From positions 1 through 25,921 of the IMG/VR virus record IMGVR_UViG_3300021440_000107: a stretch of DNA of 25,921 bases; one strand, 5' to 3'. Position 1 is the first letter of the stretch. Every line of letters begins with the position of its first letter. Origin of the DNA: a virus. Of the stretch, positions 5,546 to 13,616 are shown piece after piece. The translations under genes and the position numbers were made by a program. Below the pieces are notes generated by a model. That model saw only the letters and a list, made by a program, of their open reading frames with translations. It made no database searches and had not been told where the DNA came from.

Positions 5546-7092
5546 GCATGGTGGCCCTGTCGGGGGGCGGGTCGGAGGTGGGGGCGTTCGGTCGTGCGCG
5601 TGCGCGGTGGGCGGCTCGGGTGGGTGTGGCGGAGTCGGCTCGGGAGCGGTGGGCGACGCCGGGTGCGCTCATGGCGGCGTTGGATCCGTCGACGGTGCAG
5701 ACGGCGGCGTTGGATGTGATTGATCGGGAGTTGGTTCGGGCGATCACTACGCCGAACTCCAGGCTGATCATTAGTCTCCCGCCCCAGGAAGGAAAGTCGA
5801 CCCGGGTGACAAAGGGGTTCAGCCTGTGGGCCCTGTGCCAGGATCCGGAGCGGCGGGTCAGCATCGTGTCCTACTCGGATGATCTCGCCCGAGACTTCGG
5901 CCGCGACATCCGCCGCATGATCACAGACAACCAGGGTCAGGATGACGGACTGGACCTGGGCCTCCGTCTGTCCCGAGACTCCGCCGCCGCGAACCAGTGG
6001 CGGCTCGAAGGACACCGGGGCGGCGTTCGTGCGGTCGGCATCGGCGGGTCCCTCACCGGCAAGTCCTCCGACCTGATGATCATCGACGACCCACTGAAAG
6101 ACAAGATCCAAGCAGACTCCCCCACCTACCGCGAACGCGCCTGGTCGTTCTGGACCGCCGTCGCCGGCACCCGCCTGTCCCCCGGCGCCCCCGTCATCGT
6201 CGTCATGACCCGGTGGCACGAAGACGACCTAGCCGGGCGCCTCCTGAAAGCCCCCGACGCTCACCGGTGGCGCGTCGTCAACATCCCCGCCGTAGCCGAC
6301 CACAATCCCTCCCTGGGCCAGACCGACCCCCTGGGCCGCGCCCCCGGCGAGTGGCTGGACTCCGCCCGCCGCCGAACCCTGAGCGAGTGGCAGGACATCC
6401 GCATCGCCGCCGGGACCCGGGTGTGGAACGCCCTCTACCAGGGCCGCCCCGCCCCGGAGGCCGGCGACGTATGGCAGCGGCAGTGGTGGCGCCGCTACCA
6501 GGAGGCCATGTGGACCGTGGACCCCACCACCGGCGCCTACCGGGTGGAGGGCTTCGACGAGGTCATCCAATCGTGGGACTGTGCGTTCAAGGCAACCCGG
6601 GACTCCGACTACGTCGTGGGACAGGTCTGGGGTCGGCGGGGCGCGAACGCCTACCTGCTCTGGCACTCCCAACGGCGTCTGTCGTTCACCGACACGGTGG
6701 CTGCCGTGACCGCATGCTCCCGGCAGTGGCCGCAAGCGACAGTCAAGCTGGTCGAAGACAAGGCCAACGGCACGGCAGTGATCGATACCCTGAAGTCGAA
6801 GATCCCGGGCATCGTCCCCGTCAACCCGACAGACTCGAAGTACGGCCGGGCCACCGCCGTCGCCCCGTTCCTTGAAGCGGGGAACGTGTGGCTGCCCGAG
6901 CCGGGGGTGGCCCTGTTCGACACGGAGTCGTTGGTCGAGGAAGCAGCGGCGTTCCCCAACGGCGCGCACGACGACCAGGTAGACGCAACATCACAGGCCC
7001 TGTCCCGGCTGCTCCTTCGGGTCGGTCCGGGCGCCGGGTACGTCCAGTGGCTGAAGTCGAGAGTCACGGCACAGCAGAAGGTGGGAGCCTGA
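5542..7092 (+). CDS. terL: Terminase large subunit (ATPase and nuclease)
   Basis: A 516-residue packaging motor protein. The ATPase part has Walker A LPPQEGKST (79-87), Walker B LMIIDD (178-183) and a motif III-like VMTRW (221-225). The RNase H-fold nuclease part shows the expected acidic residues: D346 in QSWDCAFKATRDSDYVVG, D406 in LVEDKANG, and D477/D478/D481 in AHDDQVDA. It translocates DNA into the prohead and cuts it. The start is taken as GTG 5542, which overlaps the previous stop (GTGA); the frame is open further upstream but there lies over the preceding gene. All key residues are present and the length is normal. It is separated from the small subunit by three genes, which is unusual. 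Confidence 0.95.
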   Translation: MSMVALSGGGSEVGAFGRARARWAARVGVAESARERWATPGALMAALDPSTVQTAALDVIDRELVRAITTPNSRLIISLPPQEGKSTRVTKGFSLWALCQDPERRVSIVSYSDDLARDFGRDIRRMITDNQGQDDGLDLGLRLSRDSAAANQWRLEGHRGGVRAVGIGGSLTGKSSDLMIIDDPLKDKIQADSPTYRERAWSFWTAVAGTRLSPGAPVIVVMTRWHEDDLAGRLLKAPDAHRWRVVNIPAVADHNPSLGQTDPLGRAPGEWLDSARRRTLSEWQDIRIAAGTRVWNALYQGRPAPEAGDVWQRQWWRRYQEAMWTVDPTTGAYRVEGFDEVIQSWDCAFKATRDSDYVVGQVWGRRGANAYLLWHSQRRLSFTDTVAAVTACSRQWPQATVKLVEDKANGTAVIDTLKSKIPGIVPVNPTDSKYGRATAVAPFLEAGNVWLPEPGVALFDTESLVEEAAAFPNGAHDDQVDATSQALSRLLLRVGPGAGYVQWLKSRVTAQQKVGA

Positions 7093-7094
7093 TC

Positions 7095-9164
7095 ATGGTG
7101 GAGCGGCAGACCGACTCCGGGCTGGTCGTCGTCACGAAGGGTGCCGGCACGCCCCCGATCATCGAACAGACGATGGCCCGCACGGGCATGTCGCTGGGGC
7201 GGGCGTTCGGTCCTGGGCGGCCGATTGACCCTATGGCGGGGTACTCGCCGGATGCGAGGACCTGGGACTTCCAGACCGGGTACAACATCGTCACCCGCCC
7301 GCTCCGGGATTCGCGGGTGTCGTTCGATGTCCTGAAGGCCCTCATCGATTCGTACGATTTGGCGCGGATCGTGATCGGTCACCGGATTGACGACATCCGG
7401 TCCCTCGCGTGGTCCATCGTCCCGGACGAGGACGCGACGGAAGACGTCGACGGCGCCATCCGCAAGGCCCGCGCGTTCCTCGACTACCCGGGCGGCCCGG
7501 GGACCGTCCTCCCGTTCAACGCGTGGCTCGCGAAGTGGTTGGAGGACGTCCTCCGCTATGACGCGGGGTGCCTGTACCGGCGGCGGAACCGGCGCGGTGA
7601 CGTGATCGGGCTGGACGTCGTGTCGGGTCGGATGATCGCGCCCCTGCTGGACTACCACGGCCGGACCCCTATGGCCCCGGCGCCGGCGTACGCCCAGTAT
7701 GCGAACGGTGTGCCGTGGGGGTGGTTCACGACCGACGACATGATCTATGTGCCGTTCCGTCCTCAGCCGGATTCGCCGTACGGGTGGGCCCCGCTTGAGT
7801 CGGCGATCCTCACCGCAAACACGGACGTCCGCCACCAGATGTTCCTTCTCCAGTACTTCACGGAAGGAAACGTTCCCGAGGGGTTCGCAACCGCACCCGC
7901 GGACGCATCCGGCGCCAACCAGCTCGAAGAACTCCAGGAATACTGGGACGCGTTGGTCTACGGCGATCAGGCCGCCCGCCGACAGCTGAAGTGGGTCCCC
8001 GCCGGGACGACGTTCACGTGGTCCAAGGACTTCACGTTCAACGGCGATCTCGCGAAATGGATGACGCAGAAGGTCGCCGCCGCCTACCACTGCACCCTGA
8101 ACGATCTCGGCTTCACCGACGACGTGAACCGGTCCACGGGCGAGACACAGGTCTCCGTCCAGTTCCGCACCGGCACACAGCCCCTCGCCCAGTACGTGCA
8201 GGGGATCATCACGTCCGTCCTGCAACGGGACCTCCGCCTGCCCGTCCGGTTCCAGTTCGACATGGGCCAGGAGAAGGAGGACCGCCTCCGACAGGCACAG
8301 GCCGATGAGATCCTCATCCGCTCCGGTGTCCTGTCCCCCGACGAACCCCGCGAGGAACTAGGCAAGCAGGTCGACCCGTCCCGCGTCGTCCCCCGGTTCA
8401 TCATCGTCGGCAACCAGGCCGTGCCCCTGTCCACCCTCATCGATGCCGCCGGGTCCGTCGACGTCCAGACCGCCGCACCCGACGCCCCCCCGCCGGCCGT
8501 CGGCCCCTCGCCCACCGCGCCCCCGAACCCGGCCGGGCCCATCGCCACGACCCCGCTCCGTGACGCCCCCCACGACCCGGGCCTGCCCACGGCAACCCCC
8601 GTCGCGTCCGCCGCGAACCCGGTGGCCGTCGTCAAGCACGGGTCCGCCTACGCCCAGGTGCGGGTGTGGGCCGCCGACACGGGCCGTGTCATGGCCATGT
8701 CCGGGCGGGTGGTCGACACGACCGGCACCGAGGACGCCGGGATCACCGTGTGGGAGACGACAACCGGCACACCGTTCCCGCCCGCGGTGACCGTCGTCGA
8801 CGGCGACACCCTCCACGCCCGGGTCCCCTCACAGACCACGATCACGGTGGAGGACGGTGCGCCCGTCGCGTGGGACGACCCCGGCGCCCAGGTCCCGCCC
8901 GCGGCCCTGCCCGCCCTGCCCGACGGGACGGTCGGCGACATGGCCCGGTGGCGGACCGCCGCCCGGGCCCGTGTCCGCAAGGGCCTGCCCGTCCGTGCGT
9001 TCGTGTCCGACATCATCCCCGGCCCCGTCCACGGCGCGGTGTGGGACGCCCTCGCCGGCGCGGAGGACCGGGGCACGGTCGACGCCGCGTTCACCCGGGT
9101 CGTGAAGGGGACGGTGGTGCCGGGAAAAGGCCGTGGCGTGACCGGGGGACCGGCCAGCCGGTGA
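7095..9164 (+). CDS. Portal protein with C-terminal extension
   Basis: A 689-residue protein forming the dodecameric portal at the capsid vertex. Residues 60-450 match the actinophage portal pattern: FQTGYNIVTRPL, SYDLARIVIGHRIDDIRSL, PLESAILTANTD, QYFTEGNVPEGF (253-264) and YHCTLNDLGFTDDVNRSTGE (331-350). Residues 455-510 are a Pro/Ala-rich linker. Residues 515-597 look like a small beta module (AQVRVWAADTGRVMAMSGRVV...TITVEDG). Residues 612-668 are a helical domain (ARWRTAARARVRKG...VSDIIPGPVHGAVWDAL) common at portal C-termini in this group. ATG 7095 is two bases after the terminase stop; upstream frame extension is rejected as it lies over terL. The intermediate beta module makes this portal longer than usual. 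Confidence 0.9.
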   Translation: MVERQTDSGLVVVTKGAGTPPIIEQTMARTGMSLGRAFGPGRPIDPMAGYSPDARTWDFQTGYNIVTRPLRDSRVSFDVLKALIDSYDLARIVIGHRIDDIRSLAWSIVPDEDATEDVDGAIRKARAFLDYPGGPGTVLPFNAWLAKWLEDVLRYDAGCLYRRRNRRGDVIGLDVVSGRMIAPLLDYHGRTPMAPAPAYAQYANGVPWGWFTTDDMIYVPFRPQPDSPYGWAPLESAILTANTDVRHQMFLLQYFTEGNVPEGFATAPADASGANQLEELQEYWDALVYGDQAARRQLKWVPAGTTFTWSKDFTFNGDLAKWMTQKVAAAYHCTLNDLGFTDDVNRSTGETQVSVQFRTGTQPLAQYVQGIITSVLQRDLRLPVRFQFDMGQEKEDRLRQAQADEILIRSGVLSPDEPREELGKQVDPSRVVPRFIIVGNQAVPLSTLIDAAGSVDVQTAAPDAPPPAVGPSPTAPPNPAGPIATTPLRDAPHDPGLPTATPVASAANPVAVVKHGSAYAQVRVWAADTGRVMAMSGRVVDTTGTEDAGITVWETTTGTPFPPAVTVVDGDTLHARVPSQTTITVEDGAPVAWDDPGAQVPPAALPALPDGTVGDMARWRTAARARVRKGLPVRAFVSDIIPGPVHGAVWDALAGAEDRGTVDAAFTRVVKGTVVPGKGRGVTGGPASR

Positions 9165-9946
9165 GCGCCTACGACATGCGCCTCGTCGACCACTACGCGC
9201 CCCTCGTCGAAGCGGCGTTGGACCGGGTGTGGTCCGACCGGGCGTTGCGGGACGCGGCGCTGACGGGGTCGGTGGTCGCCCTGGGCGACGGGTTCACGGG
9301 TGACGTGGCCCGGGTCCTTGCCGACATGGCGGCGGAGTCGTGGGAAGTGGGCCGGCACTGCGCCCGGCTACAGCTTGACGCGGCCCCCGGCGGCGGCGCG
9401 CCGGTGGTGAAGGGGTTCGGTCCTCGTCGGAAGGCGGGGGCGGCGATGCCCGACGCGGCCCGTGGGGGGATCGGGATCGATTGGGACGCGTGGCGGCCCG
9501 GGGACCTGTCGGCGGCCCGTGTGGTGCGCCGTGGGGGGCTCGGGGCGTTGCTGTCCGGGCAGGGGGTGACGATCCGGGGGATCCGTGACGCTCTGCTGGA
9601 CAGCATGGGCCGGGTCCTCGCGCGGGCCCTGGACGTGGGCGCGTCGGTCGACGATGTCGCGAAGGAGCTCCGTGCGGTGTTCACGCCCGCGCGGGCGGAG
9701 ATGATCGCGCACACGGAGATCGCCCGGGCGCAGACGGCGGGGACGTTGGAGGAGTACGCGGAGGACGACGTCGACGAATGGGAGTGGGACCCGGTCGACG
9801 AGGCGTGCCCGGAGTGTGTGGCGGCGGCGAAGGGCGGCCCGTACCCGGTTGCGGGCGGGCCGGGGGTCCCGATGATCCCCCTGCACCCTCGTTGCCGGTG
9901 TGCCGCGTTGCCTGTCCTCCCGGAGTGGGATGAGGCGCTGGGGTGA
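9161..9946 (+). CDS. MuF/SPP1 gp7-like head morphogenesis protein
   Basis: A 261-residue minor head protein, normally a few copies per prohead bound to the portal. The C-terminal half carries the family signature: ARAEMIAHTEIARAQTAG (178-194), then CPEC (216-219) and a closing HPRCRC (242-247), with a Cys/His arrangement that could bind zinc. The N-terminal part is helical and contains WDAWRPGD, typical of the actinophage branch. GTG 9161 overlaps the portal stop (GTGA), so the two are translationally coupled. The length and order (portal, MuF, protease/scaffold, capsid) are as expected. No toxin or enzyme domain is fused to it. Confidence 0.85.
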   Translation: MSAYDMRLVDHYAPLVEAALDRVWSDRALRDAALTGSVVALGDGFTGDVARVLADMAAESWEVGRHCARLQLDAAPGGGAPVVKGFGPRRKAGAAMPDAARGGIGIDWDAWRPGDLSAARVVRRGGLGALLSGQGVTIRGIRDALLDSMGRVLARALDVGASVDDVAKELRAVFTPARAEMIAHTEIARAQTAGTLEEYAEDDVDEWEWDPVDEACPECVAAAKGGPYPVAGGPGVPMIPLHPRCRCAALPVLPEWDEALG

Positions 9947-9957
9947 AAGGAGTGCAC

Positions 9958-10008
9958 GTGGTGATGCTGGTGGTACCGTCCACAACAGGGGAGGGATCAT
10001 GCTGCTAG
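9958..10008 (+). CDS. Possible 16-codon leader peptide
   Basis: AAAGGAG is followed 5 bases later by GTG at 9958, opening a 16-codon frame that runs through the intergenic gap and stops at TAG 10006-10008. That is 10 bases inside, and out of frame with, the next gene (ATG 9999). It could couple translation from the MuF gene to the protease gene, or be chance. The encoded peptide (MVMLVVPSTTGEGSCC) has no recognised function. Confidence 0.2.
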   Translation: MVMLVVPSTTGEGSCC

Positions 10009-10466
10009 TGGCGAGTGACGTGGCGGACGCTATCCGAGCCTCGTACCGGCCGGGCCCTGCCCCCGTCGTGAAGTCCGCCCCCCAGCGGTACACGCTGGGA
10101 CTCGCGTACCCGGCCGGGTCACTGGACGGCCACGGGGAGTTTATGTCCGCGGCGACGCTGGAGAAGACGGCGTGGGCGTACCTGGACGGCGGATCCCAGG
10201 TTGGCTTGTACCACTCGGATCGGCCGGAGGTCCTGGGCCACGGGCGGGTCGTGGAGTCCTACATCTACCGGGGCCCCGACTGGAGTGTGTCCGACGCGTC
10301 GGGCGGGACCCAGGTGGTGTGCGCCGGCGATTGGCTGCTGGGCGCGGTGTGGGACGAGCAGGCGTGGCCGTTGGTCCAGCGGTTCGGATGGTCGATTGAC
10401 GGGGTCGGTTACCGCCGCCCCGCGGTACGCGAGGAGGTGGAGCGCAGTGACCGACACCGGCAGTGA
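9999..10466 (+). CDS. XkdF-like putative prohead serine protease
   Basis: A 155-residue protein from ATG 9999 with ribosome site GGGGAGGG 4 bases upstream. It matches the PBSX XkdF-type protease pattern: YTLGLAYPAG(S)LDGHGEF (31-48), helix AATLEKTAWAYLD, VGLYHS with H72 and VVESYIY (84-90), then GDWLLGAVWDEQAW and a final RFGWSIDGVGYRR (128-140). By analogy with herpes/HK97-type proteases, H72 and S132 are the likely catalytic pair (inference). It would mature the capsid by cleaving scaffold and/or capsid N-termini. It overlaps the following gene by 20 bases in another frame. The capsid protein has no obvious long N-terminal delta domain, so the substrate is probably the scaffold. Confidence 0.7.
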   Translation: MLLVASDVADAIRASYRPGPAPVVKSAPQRYTLGLAYPAGSLDGHGEFMSAATLEKTAWAYLDGGSQVGLYHSDRPEVLGHGRVVESYIYRGPDWSVSDASGGTQVVCAGDWLLGAVWDEQAWPLVQRFGWSIDGVGYRRPAVREEVERSDRHRQ

Positions 10467-12015
10467 TGCGCGGGAGCTGGTCGACGTGGAAGTTCCACGG
10501 GTGGACGCGGTGGAGGACCCGGCGCACGGGCGGCCGTTCCTGGTGGTGAAGTCCAGGGGGGTGCCGTTCGCTATGCGGAAGATGGCGGGGGCGCCGATCG
10601 TGAACGGGAAGTACGACGCGGCGGCCCTTCGGGCGATGGGTGCGAAGGGGCACGCGTTCCGGAACGACGACGGGTCGTTCTCTTACCCGATCGGTGACAC
10701 TGAGGATCTTTCGAACGCGATCCGTGCGGTTGGGCGTGGAAGTGCCCCGCACGATGCTCTGCGCCGTTACATCATGGGACGTGCCGATGATCTGGGCGCG
10801 AAGGGTAAGATCCCTGACAGCTGGTCGTCTACCGGTAAGGTGGAGAAGGAAATGGCTGACAGCACGCCCACCCCCTCCCCGGAGGTCCCGGATTCTGCCG
10901 GGGCGGTTGACCCGACTGTCGACGGCCACGCTCCCGACGCCGCCGCGATGATCCCCGGATCCCCCGCGTGGGAGGCCGAGGACGCGTCCCGCGGGGCCCT
11001 CGCCGCCGGCAAGCTCGCTTGGCTCCGGGGCGTCGTCGGCGCCCTGAAGGACAGGGAGGCCGCGGAGGGCGGGGAGGACCTGCTCGGCCACGTCCAGGAC
11101 CTCGACTCCGTCGTCGCGGCCCTGGACTACGCCGTGGGTGTCATGGGGAAGTTCGCCGTCGACGAGGCCGCGGAGGGCGACGCCGTCGCCGCTGAAGCCG
11201 CCGTGGAAGTTGCGGACCCAGACATGCCCGGCCCCGTCGCGAAGTCCTCGGACGTGGAGGACGGGGTGCCGCCCGTTGCGGTCGCTGACTCCGACGCCCC
11301 GGCGCCGCCCCCGGCCGCTCCCGAGCCCCCCGCACCGGCGCCCGGCCCGGCCCCCGACTACGCGCCGCCGTCGACGCCCGGCCCGGTGGAGAAGGCCCGC
11401 CGCGGTTCGGTGTGCAAGGAGGACGCGGGCCCGATTCACGCGGCCATGTCGGTCCTTGCCGACCAGTGCGGGTGCCCGGCCTGCCACGGGTTCGGTGCGA
11501 CGTCTGACGCTCTCGCGGGGCAGGCGGCGTACGGGGACACGGTGAAGTCGCCCGCGGGCCCGGAACTGGACGTGGTCGAAGCCGACATGGGCCCGGCCCC
11601 CGTGGAGGAGGCCGCGTCGCCGGCCGCCGCGGTCCCCGATCCCGTGGACGGGCAGAAGGCTTCGTCGCCCGACACGGACATGGAAGACACCCCCGACGTT
11701 GCCGTGGTCCGCAAGTCTGCCCCGGAGGTGGAGGCGGCCAGCACGGCGGCGATCGTGGAGGCGGTGGTGAAGGCGCTGGGGGGACAGTTCGATGTTCTCG
11801 CGCGTCGCATCACCGAGTTGGAGGAGGCGCCCCTTCCAGGGGGTCCGCTCCTGAACGGGCAGCGTCCCCCGGTGGACGCGGCCGAGCCCTCCGCTGACCC
11901 GTACACGACGATCCGCAAGGGCCTTGACGCCATCGGGGACCCGGATGCGCGGGCGCGTGCGGCGCAGGAGGTTTCGTTCGATGTCATGCGCGCGATCATG
12001 GCGCAGCGTGGCTGA
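10447..12015 (+). CDS. Protease-associated / scaffold-like protein with DUF6582-like domain
   Basis: A 522-residue protein from GTG 10447 with GAGGAGGTGG 7 bases upstream. Residues 14-36 (VEVPRVDAVEDPAHGRPF) match the motif found at the start of many actinophage prohead protease/scaffold proteins. Residues 66-128 (KGHAF...YPIGDTEDLSNAIRAVGRG...IPDSW) resemble the small helical domain DUF6582. From residue 136 on the protein is acidic, Pro/Ala-rich and mostly disordered, with one CGCPACHG Cys cluster and C-terminal helices near 440-460 and 495-522, as expected of a scaffold. It directly precedes the major capsid gene. A strong internal start at 10852 may give a separate scaffold. Which part, if any, is enzymatic is not clear. 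Confidence 0.65.
   Translation: MTDTGSDARELVDVEVPRVDAVEDPAHGRPFLVVKSRGVPFAMRKMAGAPIVNGKYDAAALRAMGAKGHAFRNDDGSFSYPIGDTEDLSNAIRAVGRGSAPHDALRRYIMGRADDLGAKGKIPDSWSSTGKVEKEMADSTPTPSPEVPDSAGAVDPTVDGHAPDAAAMIPGSPAWEAEDASRGALAAGKLAWLRGVVGALKDREAAEGGEDLLGHVQDLDSVVAALDYAVGVMGKFAVDEAAEGDAVAAEAAVEVADPDMPGPVAKSSDVEDGVPPVAVADSDAPAPPPAAPEPPAPAPGPAPDYAPPSTPGPVEKARRGSVCKEDAGPIHAAMSVLADQCGCPACHGFGATSDALAGQAAYGDTVKSPAGPELDVVEADMGPAPVEEAASPAAAVPDPVDGQKASSPDTDMEDTPDVAVVRKSAPEVEAASTAAIVEAVVKALGGQFDVLARRITELEEAPLPGGPLLNGQRPPVDAAEPSADPYTTIRKGLDAIGDPDARARAAQEVSFDVMRAIMAQRG
10852..12015 (+). CDS. Candidate nested in-frame scaffold protein (internal start)
   Basis: GGAGAAGGA (10842-10850) ends one base before an ATG at 10852, in frame with codon 136 of the 522-residue protein. 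The start falls exactly at the boundary between the folded N-terminal region and the acidic disordered part. It would make a 387-residue product starting MADSTPTPSPEV, with the composition of a scaffolding protein (acidic, Pro/Ala-rich, helical C-terminus). The arrangement recalls lambda C/Nu3, where scaffold is translated from an internal in-frame start of the protease gene. The site is seen directly; its use is inferred. Confidence 0.5.
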   Translation: MADSTPTPSPEVPDSAGAVDPTVDGHAPDAAAMIPGSPAWEAEDASRGALAAGKLAWLRGVVGALKDREAAEGGEDLLGHVQDLDSVVAALDYAVGVMGKFAVDEAAEGDAVAAEAAVEVADPDMPGPVAKSSDVEDGVPPVAVADSDAPAPPPAAPEPPAPAPGPAPDYAPPSTPGPVEKARRGSVCKEDAGPIHAAMSVLADQCGCPACHGFGATSDALAGQAAYGDTVKSPAGPELDVVEADMGPAPVEEAASPAAAVPDPVDGQKASSPDTDMEDTPDVAVVRKSAPEVEAASTAAIVEAVVKALGGQFDVLARRITELEEAPLPGGPLLNGQRPPVDAAEPSADPYTTIRKGLDAIGDPDARARAAQEVSFDVMRAIMAQRG

Positions 12016-12049
12016 GCTGGCTCACACACACGGATAGGAGAAAGGCGTC

Positions 12050-13531
12050 ATGAGCGGTTACGAGGCCATCACGGCCGAGACCCTGGAAGAGATCAAGAAG
12101 GCTCAGACGAACGGTGTGACCTACGGGTCCAGCCTCGTCGGATACGACCTGTCCCAGGTTGTCAGCCTCATCCCTGTCAACACCCCGTTCTACGACCGGG
12201 TCCCGCGGCGGTCCGCGTCCCAGGGGTCGGCGTCGGCCTACTGGAAGGCCCTGCTGGACGTGACCAACGCCCAGCCGAACCCGTTCACCGGTGCTGACGG
12301 CGGTGGCAACTTCGTCCAGGTGTCGGAGCTCGACATTTCCGCGCCGTTCCGGCCGATCCGCGTGTCGGGGAAGGTCACCCGGGACGCGATCGCCTACGGC
12401 AACGGGTACGCGGACGCGAAGGCTATCGCGTCGACGCAGACGCTCATGCAGTGGCGGATCCTGGACAACAAGGCCCTGCTCGGTGGGCAGGCGTTCGCGC
12501 TTCCCACGATCGGTACTCCGACGCTGACCGCGTCCGCGACGGGTGGTGCTATCGCTCAGTCGACCGCGATCTACATGCGCGTCCAGGCCCGTTCGTCCTA
12601 CAACTTCTACTGGGGTGGGGCGGGTGTCGCGGCCGCACAGGCCACCGTCACCACCGCCGCCGGCACGGCCACCAACTCCGTGACCGCCACTGTCCCCGCG
12701 GTCCGTGGCGCCGTCGCGTACGACTGGTTCGCGTCGGGCACTTCGGGCACGTGGTACTACGTGACCACGACCACGGTGAACAAGTACGTGTTCACCAGCA
12801 TCCCCGTGGCCGCCGCGTCGTCGGTCCCGAACATCCCGGCCCTGTACCGGACCGTGCCGTCCGTGGTCACCGCCACCGATGGTTCGTTCGACGCGACCAA
12901 CGCGTACAACGGCCTGATCGCGTCGCTGACCGGTTCGTACCTGAACTCCGGGCAGGGCCTCGCCACGTACGGTTCGGGTTCGACGACCGACTCCGGTTCG
13001 ACGGTGACGTCCCTGGACGGTGCGACTCTCACCGGTTCCTCGCAGGGTGTCGCGGAGATCGACGCCATGCTCATGTCGATCTACAACAAGGTCCAGTGCT
13101 CGCCGACCGTGATGGTGATGTCGGCGCAGCAGGCCCAGGACATCGCGCTGAAGGTCCTCGGGACCAACGCGGCCGTCACCTACCTGACCGCGGGCGACCC
13201 GGGCCGGCGCGGGTACGACGCGGGCGCCACCGTGTCGGGGTACATCAACCGTGCGTCGGGCGGTGACCGGGTGGAGATCCTCGTCGACCCGCACTTCCCC
13301 ACCGGGCAGATCGCGTTCCTGACCGAGCGGGTGCCTTTCCCGAACTCGAACATCGCCAACACGTTCGAGGCCCGCACCCTTCAGGACGTGACCCAGTTCG
13401 ACTACGGCGCGTCCCTCTCCGTGGGCGCCAACGGCGGTCCGCGTATGGAGTGGGACACCAGCAGCATTGAGACGTTCGTCAACCGGGCCCCCGTCGCGTG
13501 TGGCCTGCTGACGAACGTGGCGGCCGGCTGA
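12050..13531 (+). CDS. Major capsid protein, HK97 fold with inserted Ig/FN3-like domain
   Basis: A 493-residue protein with ATG 12050 and a strong AGGAGAAAGG ribosome site. The N-terminal part (residues 25-150: IPVNTPFYDRVPRR, ELDISAPFRPIRVSGKVTRDAI, QWRILDNKALLGG) and C-terminal part (280-493: LIASL...VAEIDAMLMSIYN...PTVMVMSAQQAQDIALKVLG...VEILVDPHFPTGQIAFL...) form the HK97-like shell protein of actinophages. Residues 152-262 interrupt it with a Thr/Ala/Val-rich segment (GTPTLTASATGG..., TATVPAVRGAVAYDWFASG, YVFTSIPVAAA), the pattern of an Ig/FN3-like surface domain. It is followed by a 15-bp perfect hairpin. The insertion should project from the capsomers; that is inference. Confidence 0.88.
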   Translation: MSGYEAITAETLEEIKKAQTNGVTYGSSLVGYDLSQVVSLIPVNTPFYDRVPRRSASQGSASAYWKALLDVTNAQPNPFTGADGGGNFVQVSELDISAPFRPIRVSGKVTRDAIAYGNGYADAKAIASTQTLMQWRILDNKALLGGQAFALPTIGTPTLTASATGGAIAQSTAIYMRVQARSSYNFYWGGAGVAAAQATVTTAAGTATNSVTATVPAVRGAVAYDWFASGTSGTWYYVTTTTVNKYVFTSIPVAAASSVPNIPALYRTVPSVVTATDGSFDATNAYNGLIASLTGSYLNSGQGLATYGSGSTTDSGSTVTSLDGATLTGSSQGVAEIDAMLMSIYNKVQCSPTVMVMSAQQAQDIALKVLGTNAAVTYLTAGDPGRRGYDAGATVSGYINRASGGDRVEILVDPHFPTGQIAFLTERVPFPNSNIANTFEARTLQDVTQFDYGASLSVGANGGPRMEWDTSSIETFVNRAPVACGLLTNVAAG

Positions 13532-13548
13532 TCCTGGCCCCAGGTTCC

Positions 13549-13585
13549 GCGCCCCCCACCGGTAGGGCACACCGGTGGGGGGCGC
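13549..13585 (+). terminator. Perfect 15-bp hairpin after the major capsid gene
   Basis: GCGCCCCCCACCGGT (13549-13563) and ACCGGTGGGGGGCGC (13571-13585) are exact inverse complements around a 7-base loop. There is no U-run, so it may be a terminator that lowers downstream expression, or a 3' stabilising structure for the capsid message. Either fits the need for excess capsid protein. Confidence 0.75.
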
Positions 13586-13616
13586 ACCCCAACCAGACAG
13601 CATGGGAGAGGACGTC

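Noticed and set aside
6651-8225. 524-residue open frame on the - strand
   Set aside because: It covers the terminase and portal genes on the opposite strand; the composition is that of a shadow frame and no motif was found.
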